Shown: piece after piece, positions 40,529-47,749 of the stretch
Layout: every line of letters begins with the position of its first letter
How positions within the stretch are numbered: the first letter of the stretch is position 1
Virus record (IMG/VR): IMGVR_UViG_3300020174_000010
Location: 1 to 50,580 of that record
Source of the DNA: a virus
Reading direction: 5' to 3' (one strand)
DNA: 50,580 nt
Notes under the pieces: generated by a model
The model's input: the letters and a program-made list of their open reading frames with translations, nothing else
What the model was told of the DNA's origin: nothing
The model's database searches: none
Position numbers and translations under genes: made by a program

Positions 40529-41562
40529 TATTAGCATTACTCACACTACTATCAGCAATTAGTATATCCGCAGTTGCGGCATTGTACTCATTGTTAGGTC
40601 TTGCCGCAATTTTTAGTGCCGCGAAGATACCTGTACTATTGATGGGTGGAGTTCTAGAAGTATCGAAACTTGTCACAGCATCGTGGTTATATAACAACTG
40701 GAAAAGAACTCCAATACTATTGAAGTCGTATCTAACGATTGCTGTTGTAGTATTGGTATTTATAACATCAATGGGAATCTTTGGATTTCTATCAAAAGCA
40801 CACTTAGACCAGACCATCAGCGCAGGCGACAATACACTTGAAATCACACAAATCGAAAAGCAGATTGATAGACAAAACAAGCGTATCGTTGATGCTGATA
40901 CAGTTATTGAACAACTAGATAAGTCAGTACAAACGCTGATTGACTACGACCGTATCAGAGGTAAAGATGGCGCAATTGCAGTACGCGAGACACAAAAAGA
41001 AGAACGTGCATCACTGAATAGTATCATTAAAGAAGCAAGTGATAACATAGCAGAACTAAATAGTAAGAAATTAGAGTTAAGTAAAGAACAACTTGCAATT
41101 GAAGCAGAAGTTGGACCACTAAAGTATATTGCTGAACTCATCTATGGTGATGAAGCAAAAGACCACTTTGATGAAGCAGTACGTTATGTTATTTTACTTT
41201 TGATATTTGTATTTGATCCATTAGCGGTATTGCTGTTGATTGCCGCGAACCAATCACTAAGAGACTATCGCAAAGTAAAAGTTGAGAATGATAATATTGC
41301 AGACTTTACAGAGGTAGACGCACATGAAATCAAGTTACCGGAAGAAAGTACCGAAACTGAAGAAAGTGGTGAGAGTGCGTCCGAAGGTGACCGAGTTGAA
41401 AAAGCGATGCAAAGCAACGAAGTCGAAGAAGTCAAACTTATTGTAACAGAAGATGAGCGTGAGTTATGGGAAAAGTTCAAAGAGAGAAAAGAACATAAAG
41501 TACCCAACAGTGGAATTATGCATGTTGAGCATGAAGAAGTTATAAAAAAGGTAGAGAAATGA
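40525..41562 (+). CDS. Polytopic membrane protein with central coiled coil
   Basis: The protein has 345 residues. Two N-terminal hydrophobic segments (about 1-45) and a third (SYLTIAVVVLVFITSMGIFG, about 68-87) precede a large coiled-coil region (about 105-200), then a fourth span (YVILLLIFVFDPLAVLLLIA, about 219-238) and an acidic cytoplasm-like tail. The same architecture is common in marine T4-like phages without known function. A large loop between spans three and four would lie on one side of the membrane. Confidence 0.7.
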   Translation: MILALLTLLSAISISAVAALYSLLGLAAIFSAAKIPVLLMGGVLEVSKLVTASWLYNNWKRTPILLKSYLTIAVVVLVFITSMGIFGFLSKAHLDQTISAGDNTLEITQIEKQIDRQNKRIVDADTVIEQLDKSVQTLIDYDRIRGKDGAIAVRETQKEERASLNSIIKEASDNIAELNSKKLELSKEQLAIEAEVGPLKYIAELIYGDEAKDHFDEAVRYVILLLIFVFDPLAVLLLIAANQSLRDYRKVKVENDNIADFTEVDAHEIKLPEESTETEESGESASEGDRVEKAMQSNEVEEVKLIVTEDERELWEKFKERKEHKVPNSGIMHVEHEEVIKKVEK

Positions 41563-41759
41563 TTAAGAATTTTAAAGATGTTGTAGTGCTACTGATTACA
41601 GGTGGCGTACTATTACTACTAGGAGTTATCATTATCGGTGACTATTGGGTAGCACTAGAAGAAAACAGACCAGTTGATGATAGTGTTATTACACTTATGA
41701 AAATGTCAGTAACAGGGTTGATTGGCGTCATCGGTGGATACATCGGTGGGAGTAAATAG
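41559..41759 (+). CDS. Small two-span membrane protein
   Basis: The protein has 66 residues. Two hydrophobic stretches (VVVLLITGGVLLLLGVIIIG, about 8-27, and MSVTGLIGVIGGYIGG, about 49-64) flank a short acidic loop. Such proteins may be holins or accessory membrane proteins. It overlaps the larger membrane protein gene by four bases and probably works with it. The stop TAG is part of an AAATAG sequence. Confidence 0.6.
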   Translation: MIKNFKDVVVLLITGGVLLLLGVIIIGDYWVALEENRPVDDSVITLMKMSVTGLIGVIGGYIGGSK

Positions 41760-41761
41760 TA

Positions 41762-42196
41762 ATGCATGAGTATAAAGCAACTATGTTAAGAATTGTCGAT
41801 GGTGACACAGTAGATGTGGACATCGATTTAGGTTTTGGAGTATGGTTACGCAAGCAACGAATTCGCTTGTATGGTATCGATACACCAGAAAGTCGCACAA
41901 GAGACTTAGAAGAAAAGCACTATGGTAATCTATCAAAGAACTTTATCAAAGACAGACTACCAGTAGGAACTGTGTTTAAGATTAGAACAGAGAAAGATGC
42001 TAAAGGTAAGTTTGGACGTATTCTAGGAATACTACTAGACAGTAACGATATCTCATTAAACGATACTATGATTGCACAAGGATATGCAGTACCATATCAC
42101 GGACAGTCTAAAGAAGATATTGAAGCAGAGCATTTAAATAACAGAGTACGCTTGACCGAAGCAGGTCTTGGATACGATTTTAACTTGGATAAATAG
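41762..42196 (+). CDS. Staphylococcal-nuclease-like endonuclease
   Basis: The protein has 144 residues. SNase landmarks are clear: IVDGDTVDVDIDLG (about 11-24, catalytic Asp), QRIRLYGIDTPESRT (about 34-48, with Arg and Glu), a GKFGRILGIL strand (about 83-92, second Arg) and MIAQGYAVPY. No signal peptide is seen, so it acts in the cytoplasm, perhaps on host DNA or RNA. It ends with GATAAATAG, a late-promoter-like octamer. Confidence 0.9.
   Translation: MHEYKATMLRIVDGDTVDVDIDLGFGVWLRKQRIRLYGIDTPESRTRDLEEKHYGNLSKNFIKDRLPVGTVFKIRTEKDAKGKFGRILGILLDSNDISLNDTMIAQGYAVPYHGQSKEDIEAEHLNNRVRLTEAGLGYDFNLDK
42188..42195 (+). promoter_or_regulatory. Late-promoter-like GATAAATA over the SNase stop
   Basis: The octamer overlaps the Asp-Lys-stop codons, five bases before ATG 42201. 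It resembles T4 late elements; the short distance would give a very short leader. Confidence 0.3.
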
Positions 42197-42200
42197 TAAT

Positions 42201-42545
42201 ATGGCACACTTAATGGAAGACATGAACAATAGAATAGTTAGTCTCATTCGAAAGAGTGATGATAAAGTCTTTCCTGCTGAAGTGAGAGCAATTCCTAATA
42301 GATTTCTTGAAAGTATGGTAGGTGAGACTATCACACTAGCATGGCAAGATAGTGAGGATAACTTTACAAACAAGAGTATAGTTTTAACTTATGATGAGAA
42401 TTCTCGTTGGGACTGGGAAAATGATACGTTTAAATGTACATTTGCTATTCCTGATCCACAACAAGAAGTTGCAGAGCAGACACCTAGAGGGGTGTCACCT
42501 ATTGCCGTAAAGGGTTCTGCAACACCAATATTAACCACTAAATAA
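42201..42545 (+). CDS. Small beta-rich unknown protein
   Basis: The protein has 114 residues from ATG 42201. Strands such as ETITLAWQDSEDNF and KSIVLTYDENSRWDWEN alternate with turns; the last part is Pro/Thr-rich. No domain is recognised. There is no good ribosome site (GGATAAATAG only). It ends with CTAAATAA, again late-promoter-like. The function is unknown. Confidence 0.55.
   Translation: MAHLMEDMNNRIVSLIRKSDDKVFPAEVRAIPNRFLESMVGETITLAWQDSEDNFTNKSIVLTYDENSRWDWENDTFKCTFAIPDPQQEVAEQTPRGVSPIAVKGSATPILTTK
42538..42544 (+). promoter_or_regulatory. Late-promoter-like CTAAATA before a small membrane gene
   Basis: CTAAATA overlaps the stop of the previous gene and lies ten bases before ATG 42555. 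Confidence 0.3.
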
Positions 42546-42554
42546 GGAGTAAGT

Positions 42555-42716
42555 ATGACAAACTGGATTAAAAACAGATTGGCAGAACGTACATCATTAG
42601 ATGGACTTGCAATTATCGCAGTATCAGTAGTAGTTCTAGTGTTAGGACCACTTGCAGACCTCGCCGCATATGCCGGACTTGCATATGGAGCATGGACCAT
42701 CTGGAAAGCAGAATAA
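42555..42716 (+). CDS. Small membrane protein (53 residues)
   Basis: A 53-codon frame starts at ATG 42555 behind AATAAGGAGTA and ends at TAA 42714-42716. It has a polar, basic N-terminus (TNWIKNRLAERT), one hydrophobic span (about 17-33, DGLAIIAVSVVVLVLG) and a second, shorter hydrophobic stretch (AAYAGLAYGAWTIW). A strong terminator follows. The function is unknown. Confidence 0.65.
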   Translation: MTNWIKNRLAERTSLDGLAIIAVSVVVLVLGPLADLAAYAGLAYGAWTIWKAE

Positions 42717-42740
42717 ACCCCTACACACCCAGTATCTAAG

Positions 42741-42770
42741 AAAAAAGCGGCATTTTTGCCGTTTTTTTTT
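42741..42770 (+). terminator. Strong rho-independent terminator
   Basis: An A-run, CGGCA (42748-42752), four-base loop, TGCCG (42757-42761), then nine Ts (42762-42770). It closes the primase/nrd/SNase region and may act on both strands. Confidence 0.9.
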
Positions 42771-42790
42771 GTCTTTTTTGTGGATTTCCC

Positions 42791-42819
42791 TTGACATTTA
42801 CCAATTGATACGTTATAAT
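42791..42819 (+). promoter_or_regulatory. sigma70-type promoter of the small-gene block
   Basis: TTGACA (42791-42796), 17 bp spacer, perfect TATAAT (42814-42819). The leader ends in AAGAAAAGAGGTTATATT, almost the same as those at 5.5 and 20.4 kb. Confidence 0.9.
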
Positions 42820-42850
42820 GACTATGTAAGATAAGAAAAGAGGTTATATT

Positions 42851-43006
42851 ATGAGAATTAAAGGTGCAATGTCAGTCTTAAATAAACGATGTGAATTCTT
42901 TGGGTTCACACTAGAACAGTTAATTGAGTTTATTGAGAAAAATCCTATGGCACAAGACTTGAAAACTCTTGAGGCATACAAAGTTTACAAAAAGGAGAAT
43001 GTGTAA
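42851..43006 (+). CDS. Small unknown protein (51 residues)
   Basis: A 51-codon frame starts at ATG 42851 behind AAAGAGG and ends at TAA 43004-43006, overlapping the next ATG (TAATG). The sequence is basic and helical (MSVLNKRCEFFGFTLEQLIE). Its strong promoter and ribosome site make it a credible early gene. The function is unknown. Confidence 0.65.
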   Translation: MRIKGAMSVLNKRCEFFGFTLEQLIEFIEKNPMAQDLKTLEAYKVYKKENV

Positions 43007-43206
43007 TGTTAGCATATTGTGATAAAATCGCTGATGTAGTTCGTAAAGCACTATTGAAGTATGATCCCGATAATATTATCGGATTGATTGACCCTATCAA
43101 ATGGGACTTACATCCCACTGAGGGATACTTTGTTTCTACCAAAAAGACTATCGACATGTGCGATATGAATGGTAAGAAATACCGTATTACTGTCGAGGAG
43201 ATTTAG
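43006..43206 (+). CDS. Small unknown protein (66 residues)
   Basis: A helix (DKIADVVRKALLKYD) is followed by a compact beta part (GLIDPIKWDLHPTEGYFVST, KYRITVEEI). The ribosome site AAAGGAGA lies within the previous gene. No family is recognised. It is co-transcribed with the flanking small genes. Confidence 0.6.
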   Translation: MLAYCDKIADVVRKALLKYDPDNIIGLIDPIKWDLHPTEGYFVSTKKTIDMCDMNGKKYRITVEEI

Positions 43207-43207
43207 A

Positions 43208-43300
43208 ATGAGTGACTACATCGCCTGCCGGATTGCACAACTGTTTATTATAGTTGTTTTTATAATGGGTGTTATGGCATTTATTGAAGATTTTACTTGA
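43208..43300 (+). CDS. Tiny membrane peptide (30 residues)
   Basis: ATG 43208 to TGA 43298-43300, starting one base after the previous stop with GAGGAG upstream. The peptide has a hydrophobic core (LFIIVVFIMGVMAFI) sufficient for a single span and an acidic end. The TGA stop is within the next -35 box, as for other genes in this window, which supports it being real. Confidence 0.5.
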   Translation: MSDYIACRIAQLFIIVVFIMGVMAFIEDFT

Positions 43301-43325
43301 CAACTCTAAAAAAGTGTGTTACTAT
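43297..43325 (+). promoter_or_regulatory. sigma70-type promoter of the three-span membrane gene
   Basis: TTGACA (43297-43302) over the upstream TGA, 17 bp spacer, TACTAT (43320-43325) preceded by TGT (extended -10 type). A TATAAT three bases further right has too long a spacer (20). Confidence 0.7.
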
Positions 43326-43351
43326 AATACAATAAGAAAAGGAGTTATATT

Positions 43352-43618
43352 ATGAATAATGTGAAAAATAAAATCCCAGAAATATGTGGGTGGATTGGAA
43401 TGATCCTAATACATGGAGCGACTGCTCCAACATCAATTTCAGTACTGATGGGTTGGTCAACCAATCTACCACCACTGAACTTCATACTACTAGTATGGTT
43501 AGGACTGTTCTTGTTCCTAGTACGAGCAATCTATGCTAAAGATGCACTCTATATTGTATCTAATGCAATTGGATTCGCACTAAACTCTCTGTTGTTATCT
43601 TTAATCGCATTTCAGTGA
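43352..43618 (+). CDS. Three-span membrane protein, SemiSWEET/PQ-loop-like
   Basis: The protein has 88 residues. Three predicted spans (ICGWIGMILIHGATAPTSIS, NFILLVWLGLFLFLVRAIYA and LYIVSNAIGFALNSLLLSLI) match SemiSWEET sugar transporters in length and topology, including the AKDALYIVSNAI turn where SemiSWEETs have D(x)P(x)I(x)NA. The first-span PQ motif is not conserved (APTS). A transport role is therefore uncertain. It has its own promoter and a good ribosome site (AAAAGGAGTT). Confidence 0.5.
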   Translation: MNNVKNKIPEICGWIGMILIHGATAPTSISVLMGWSTNLPPLNFILLVWLGLFLFLVRAIYAKDALYIVSNAIGFALNSLLLSLIAFQ

Positions 43619-43626
43619 GAAAGTGC

Positions 43627-43655
43627 TTGACATTCAACATAGAATGTGTTATATT
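43627..43655 (+). promoter_or_regulatory. sigma70-type promoter
   Basis: TTGACA (43627-43632), 17 bp spacer, TATATT (43650-43655). It drives the block from 43682 to about 46856; AATGAGGAGA serves as ribosome site. Confidence 0.88.
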
Positions 43656-43681
43656 AATGACTGTAATGAGGAGAATATATA

Positions 43682-43873
43682 ATGTCTGTAGATGATATCA
43701 AAATGAAAGAACTTCTTGACGAGGTAGTTGTTACTATCGCTGACAAGAAATTGAAGCAGAAGGTCGATATTGAGCGTGACCGTCTTGCTAATGAAATCCA
43801 GCAGTTCGAAGCATGGATTGAAGAAGAGGCGGCGAAGTTTCAATATCAACGCGAAGTCGAGATGGGGTATTAA
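43682..43873 (+). CDS. Small helical protein, unknown function
   Basis: The protein has 63 residues, nearly all charged helix (VVTIADKKLKQKVDIERDRL, then NEIQQFEAWIEEEAAKFQ). It is likely a coiled-coil dimer. No family is recognised. It is the first gene of the 43.7 kb transcript with a strong ribosome site (GAGGAG), so it should be well expressed early. Confidence 0.65.
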   Translation: MSVDDIKMKELLDEVVVTIADKKLKQKVDIERDRLANEIQQFEAWIEEEAAKFQYQREVEMGY

Positions 43874-43875
43874 TT

Positions 43876-44070
43876 ATGTACACATGTGCTAAATGTAAAG
43901 GTAACAACTATGCGGCAGATGAGTTCTCTTGCTATTCTTGTTTTACATGCATTGATTGTGGTGGGTGTGATTGTGACCCGTATCCTGAACAAGACATACC
44001 AGAAGCACAAGAGATGATTGAAAATGAACAAGGGTTTATGGATTTAGATTACGGGCAACAAAAAATCTAA
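43876..44070 (+). CDS. Small Cys-rich zinc-binding protein
   Basis: The protein has 64 residues. Eight Cys occur within residues 4-36: CAKC, CYSC, CIDC and CDC, fit to hold two zinc ions, followed by an acidic tail. Small zinc proteins of this type in phages may modulate transcription or nucleases, but there is no direct evidence. The TAA stop ends at 44070, right before the next gene. Confidence 0.65.
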   Translation: MYTCAKCKGNNYAADEFSCYSCFTCIDCGGCDCDPYPEQDIPEAQEMIENEQGFMDLDYGQQKI

Positions 44071-44081
44071 TGGAGACTGTT

Positions 44082-44753
44082 ATGGAACGCAAATTGAAAG
44101 TAGTTGATATTATTGCTAAGACAATTGACCAGATTATGTTAGATGGTGAATTTGTTGGTAACTCTAATACTGGTTACCGAGGTGACGCTCCAGGAATTCG
44201 GTCAACTAAAGATAAGATTGTCGAATACTATAACACTCCAGCGCAGAAGCAGTTCAACGATGATGTATGGAAAGAAACATTCAATGTATATTCTTACTTT
44301 CAGACTTTAGTTCCTAAAGAGACTGAGAGTGAGTTTCTACATAAGTTGGTTGCTATCTGTCAGAATGAAGAAGTTGACATGAAAGACTTAGGTTATGTTG
44401 TCGCTTCTGTTCCCACTTATCGTAACAAGAAAAAGAAAGAAGATATTGAAAGTGAATATGCTAATAGTACTTATGTTGGTATAGTAGGTAAGCGACAAAA
44501 CTTCTTTATTAAGTTTTTGTCAAAGAAGTTCATTCCTGCCGCCGACTGCTATCTATATACATTTGTTGATAGACATAAAAATCTCATTAAAGCGTGGGTT
44601 TCTATTGAGAAAGATGAGCAGTACAATTTTGTTGAAGGTGATTGTATTGACCTGGATGCATATGTGAACAAACACGAGGCAAATAAATATAACGCATTGC
44701 GCGAAACAGTTATCAACAGAATTAAAATTATTGAAAATAAAGGACAAGCATAA
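44082..44753 (+). CDS. OB-fold-like nucleic-acid-binding protein, putative
   Basis: The protein has 223 residues from ATG 44082 with GGAG six bases upstream; ATG 44070 overlaps the previous stop but lacks a ribosome site. The C-terminal part (about 130-220) runs STYVGIVGKRQNFFIKF, CYLYTFVDRHKNLIKAWVS, GDCIDLDAYVNKHEANKYNA and RETVINRI, an order of strands typical of small OB-fold domains that occur in many phages. The N-terminal half is helical. Single-strand binding is plausible but unproven. The stop overlaps the glutaredoxin start. Confidence 0.5.
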   Translation: MERKLKVVDIIAKTIDQIMLDGEFVGNSNTGYRGDAPGIRSTKDKIVEYYNTPAQKQFNDDVWKETFNVYSYFQTLVPKETESEFLHKLVAICQNEEVDMKDLGYVVASVPTYRNKKKKEDIESEYANSTYVGIVGKRQNFFIKFLSKKFIPAADCYLYTFVDRHKNLIKAWVSIEKDEQYNFVEGDCIDLDAYVNKHEANKYNALRETVINRIKIIENKGQA

Positions 44754-44980
44754 TGAATATAGGTGTATGGACTAAACCACAGTGTCCGTATTGTGATATG
44801 GCAAAACAATTACTCAACCAAAAAGGTCTAGAGTATACTGCAGTAACACTAGGTGAAGAATTTACGCGAGATGATGTAGTGGCGAAATTCCCCACAGCGC
44901 GAACTTTTCCTATAATTACTATTGACAATGAGTACATTGGAGGGTATAATGAACTCAAACGAAAACTTGAAGGAGAATAA
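44753..44980 (+). CDS. grx: Glutaredoxin
   Basis: The protein has 75 residues. The active site CPYC (about 9-12) stands in WTKPQCPYCDMAKQLL, and the cis-Pro loop RTFPIITI and GGYNEL follow, so the complete thioredoxin-fold core is present. It can reduce NrdA as T4 NrdC does. It overlaps the upstream stop (TAATG). Confidence 0.93.
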   Translation: MNIGVWTKPQCPYCDMAKQLLNQKGLEYTAVTLGEEFTRDDVVAKFPTARTFPIITIDNEYIGGYNELKRKLEGE

Positions 44981-44984
44981 GTAT

Positions 44985-45248
44985 ATGTATGATGAATTGA
45001 TTAATGACTTGCGTGATGGTATCTGTAAAGTTACATTCACAAAGAAAGACGGCACAGAGCGTCTAATGAAATGCACATTGAGTGAGAAGTACATGCCGCA
45101 TGTAGAGTTTACAAAAGAGACTAAAGCAGTCAAAGAACCAAGCAAAGAGGTCGTCAAATGTTGGGACCTAGATAAGCAAGCATGGCGCAGTTTTCGTGTC
45201 GATAGTGTGAAGATTGCATTCCTAGAACAGTACGCGGACAAAGCATAG
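44985..45248 (+). CDS. SH3-barrel-like small phage protein
   Basis: The protein has 87 residues from ATG 44985 (GAAGGAGAA upstream; the frame extends left in the glutaredoxin gene). The pattern DLRDGICKVTFTKKDGTERL, MKCTL and VKCWDLDKQAWRSFRVDSVK matches a widespread phage family annotated as SH3 beta-barrel fold. It may bind DNA or RNA. The function is not established. Confidence 0.65.
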   Translation: MYDELINDLRDGICKVTFTKKDGTERLMKCTLSEKYMPHVEFTKETKAVKEPSKEVVKCWDLDKQAWRSFRVDSVKIAFLEQYADKA

Positions 45249-45249
45249 C

Positions 45250-45993
45250 GTGATTAACATTGGATGGACCCCCTATGACCCAGGCATCGAAGATAGTTTC
45301 TGGCGTGATACAGTACTAGATAAACCAGAGAGATTGAATACAAAACCTCTTATTGATGGGGGTCTTAAATATTGTCCTGCGTTTAGAGACTTCTGGAAGA
45401 ACACATTTGTTGTTCGAATGCCATTTGACATGTCGATTGTTAAGATAGGTCCTAGTCTGGTAATGGGTCCATCTAATAATATTCATGCAAATAAACTACC
45501 GGAATCATTTCTATCAATTGAAAGAGATGATACAGGCGTCAATGCTCAAGTTATGCTAAACAATATGTTTGTGAGTGATGTTCCACACACTATGATTGAG
45601 ACACTACCTCCTATACTACATGGGTGTCGTGATGAGATAGTTTATTTAAATGGTAAGTTCGATTGTCATGCTTGGCAACGTCCACTACAGTTTGGATTCA
45701 GAATACCACAGGCAATAGTAGATGAAATGACACCTGAGAATGGAATTTCTCTTGACAAAGGTGAACCGGTAATGTATATTAGATTTAGTACTGTGAATGA
45801 TGATACTGTTAAACTTCATCAGTTGAATGCTGAAGACGTTGAACAACTATCGCAGTATGTACACAGAAATACACAACTACCACGGTTTATGCATAGTTTC
45901 TCATTTAAAGAAATTATTAATCGTGTTAGAAATCGCAGACCTACGAAATTTCTAAGGACATTACATTATGGCGAAAGCAAAAAAAGTGACTGA
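45250..45993 (+). CDS. Conserved marine phage protein, unknown function
   Basis: The protein has 247 residues with a GTG start (45250), two bases after the previous stop, without a clear ribosome site. A GGLKYCPAFRDFWKNTFVVR region (about 38-57), then HAWQRPLQFGF and VMYIRFST segments, suggests a mostly beta protein. DUF6065-like proteins have a comparable opening, but I cannot confirm this. Its 3' end overlaps the next gene by 26 bp. Confidence 0.55.
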   Translation: MINIGWTPYDPGIEDSFWRDTVLDKPERLNTKPLIDGGLKYCPAFRDFWKNTFVVRMPFDMSIVKIGPSLVMGPSNNIHANKLPESFLSIERDDTGVNAQVMLNNMFVSDVPHTMIETLPPILHGCRDEIVYLNGKFDCHAWQRPLQFGFRIPQAIVDEMTPENGISLDKGEPVMYIRFSTVNDDTVKLHQLNAEDVEQLSQYVHRNTQLPRFMHSFSFKEIINRVRNRRPTKFLRTLHYGESKKSD

Positions 45994-46480
45994 TGATACT
46001 CCATCTTGGTTGGATCAAAGACTAAAAGACCATTATGAAGAACATGGTAAATACGTTGGTCCTAAGATGGAACAAGTACTTCTCAAAGTTCGCGAAGATG
46101 GTACTAAGGTGTATATGATGCACACTGTAGACAAGGCGCACCGACTGTTTCCAGATGGTACTAAAGTCTATGAAAGCGAAAATACTCAATGGGTGATGCC
46201 TAATTCATCTCCTAGGAAACCAAAACGCCGAGATATACATACTATGATAGACAAAGAAATCTTCAAAGCAATAGATAGTCTAAAACATGCTAAGAAGAGA
46301 GTTGTTATTAAAACTGTTCGTGAAGCACTCGCTGATAATGAACATCTTCCAAAGAATGTAGGGTCTGCCGTAAGTAGACGTATTACGTTCTTATTGGAGG
46401 GAAGGTATCTAGAGTTGGAAAAGCAAACCAAAACTAGAACCGTACTTGTGAAAGGTAAGTATAAGTATGTCGGACAGTAA
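45968..46480 (+). CDS. Basic unknown protein, possibly nucleic-acid binding
   Basis: The protein has 170 residues. It is Lys/Arg-rich throughout, with an N-terminal MAKAKKVTDD, a central PRKPKRRD patch and a C-terminal winged-helix-like region (VVIKTVREALADNEHLPKNV, SAVSRRITFLLEGRYL). DNA or RNA binding is suggested by charge and outlook only. It overlaps both neighbours, consistent with translational coupling. Confidence 0.55.
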   Translation: MAKAKKVTDDTPSWLDQRLKDHYEEHGKYVGPKMEQVLLKVREDGTKVYMMHTVDKAHRLFPDGTKVYESENTQWVMPNSSPRKPKRRDIHTMIDKEIFKAIDSLKHAKKRVVIKTVREALADNEHLPKNVGSAVSRRITFLLEGRYLELEKQTKTRTVLVKGKYKYVGQ

Positions 46481-46856
46481 TGTTATTCAGTTTCCAAAAG
46501 TAAGTAAGATTGATGCTGTCGATGTTGACACGGCGCAGAATATGATAGAAGATATGCGCCGTGTCAAAGCAGAAGAAATAAGCAATCATCTCGCAGAGAG
46601 TATTCTTGTTGCTGGTGCTAAAGAAATGGTAGCGCATGGTGTCAACGTAGAAGACCCAGAGTTTCTAAAAGACTATGCATTTGCATTAGAAGCATTGCGT
46701 AGTTGTCTGTTGCGCCACGGAAAGGTGCATCATGAATTTCAAGACTTGGTTGATAAATACTGCAAGTTTAATGTAATCAAAAATAGAGCAGGTGAAATTG
46801 CTCAAGTCGGTCTGACACTACTATTAGATGAATTAGAAGAAGATGATGAAGATTAA
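46467..46856 (+). CDS. Conserved phage helical protein, unknown function
   Basis: The protein has 129 residues. A short NVIQFPK start motif, common in a family of small phage proteins, is followed by helices (MIEDMRRVKAEEISNHLAES, FLKDYAFALEALRSCLLRHG) and an acidic tail (ELEEDDED). It is the last gene of the 43.7 kb transcript; a promoter begins four bases after its stop. Confidence 0.6.
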   Translation: MSDSNVIQFPKVSKIDAVDVDTAQNMIEDMRRVKAEEISNHLAESILVAGAKEMVAHGVNVEDPEFLKDYAFALEALRSCLLRHGKVHHEFQDLVDKYCKFNVIKNRAGEIAQVGLTLLLDELEEDDED

Positions 46857-46859
46857 TGC

Positions 46860-46888
46860 TTGACAAACGCATCAAAATGTGCGATAAT
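46860..46888 (+). promoter_or_regulatory. sigma70-type promoter of the RNase H gene
   Basis: TTGACA (46860-46865), 17 bp spacer, GATAAT (46883-46888). Leader of about 21 nt with GAGAGAT. Confidence 0.88.
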
Positions 46889-46915
46889 AAGTATTAACAA
46901 TGAGAGAGATATAAT

Positions 46916-47749
46916 ATGATTTTAGTTGATTTGAACCAAGTAATGATTTCTAATATGATGATGAACCTTCAAGGTGCTACATCTATTGATGAAAATCTAA
47001 TCCGTCACATGGTATTTAATAGTCTACGCATGTACAAGCAGAAGTTTGGACAGAAGTATGGCGAGATGATTATCTGTTGTGATGATAAGAACTATTGGCG
47101 TAAAGAGGTATTCCCACACTATAAAGCATCTCGTAAAGGTGACCGAGAGAAGTCTCAGTATGACTGGAACGCAATCTTTACATGTCTGAATGGTGTGCGT
47201 GATGAGATACGCGAGAATGCGCCATACAAAGTCTTACAAGTAGAACATGCAGAAGCAGATGATATCATCGGCACAATCTGTCATGAGCATGGACAGCAAT
47301 TAGGTGGCGACCCTATTCTTATTCTCTCTGGAGATAAAGACTTTCAACAGTTGCAAGAGTATAGCAATGTTGAGCAGTTCTCGCCTATCTTAAAGAAGTT
47401 TCTTAAATGCTCAGACCCTAGTGGGTATTTGCTTGAGCATATCATCAAAGGCGATAGAGGCGATGGCATCCCTAACATTCTATCACCTAGTGATGTATTC
47501 GTAACAGGTGGTCGGCAGAAACCTATTACTAAGAAGAAAATTGTCGAATTTCTTACAACTCCTCCTATTGATTATGCTAGATTTAAAGAAAATTCCATTC
47601 TTGTTGACCTCAAGCAAACTCCAAAAGATATGCAAACGACTATTTTAGAGCAACTAAATAGTTCTATGCAAGGTAGCAAGCGAAAATTGCTTGACTTGTT
47701 CATATCTAAGAGAATGAATTTATTAATAGAGTGTATTGAGGAATTTTAA
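46916..47749 (+). CDS. rnh: RNase H / 5'-3' exonuclease (T4 Rnh-like, FEN family)
   Basis: The protein has 277 residues (T4: 305). FEN/5'-nuclease acidic clusters are visible: ILVDLNQV (first Asp, about 2-9), YGEMIICCDDKNYWR (about 48-62), VEHAEADDIIGTI (about 108-120), LILSGDKDFQQL (about 132-143) and a GDRGDGIPN helix-hairpin turn (about 180-188). It removes RNA primers and flaps from Okazaki fragments. It is the first gene after its own promoter; the carbamoyltransferase overlaps its stop. Confidence 0.92.
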   Translation: MILVDLNQVMISNMMMNLQGATSIDENLIRHMVFNSLRMYKQKFGQKYGEMIICCDDKNYWRKEVFPHYKASRKGDREKSQYDWNAIFTCLNGVRDEIRENAPYKVLQVEHAEADDIIGTICHEHGQQLGGDPILILSGDKDFQQLQEYSNVEQFSPILKKFLKCSDPSGYLLEHIIKGDRGDGIPNILSPSDVFVTGGRQKPITKKKIVEFLTTPPIDYARFKENSILVDLKQTPKDMQTTILEQLNSSMQGSKRKLLDLFISKRMNLLIECIEEF

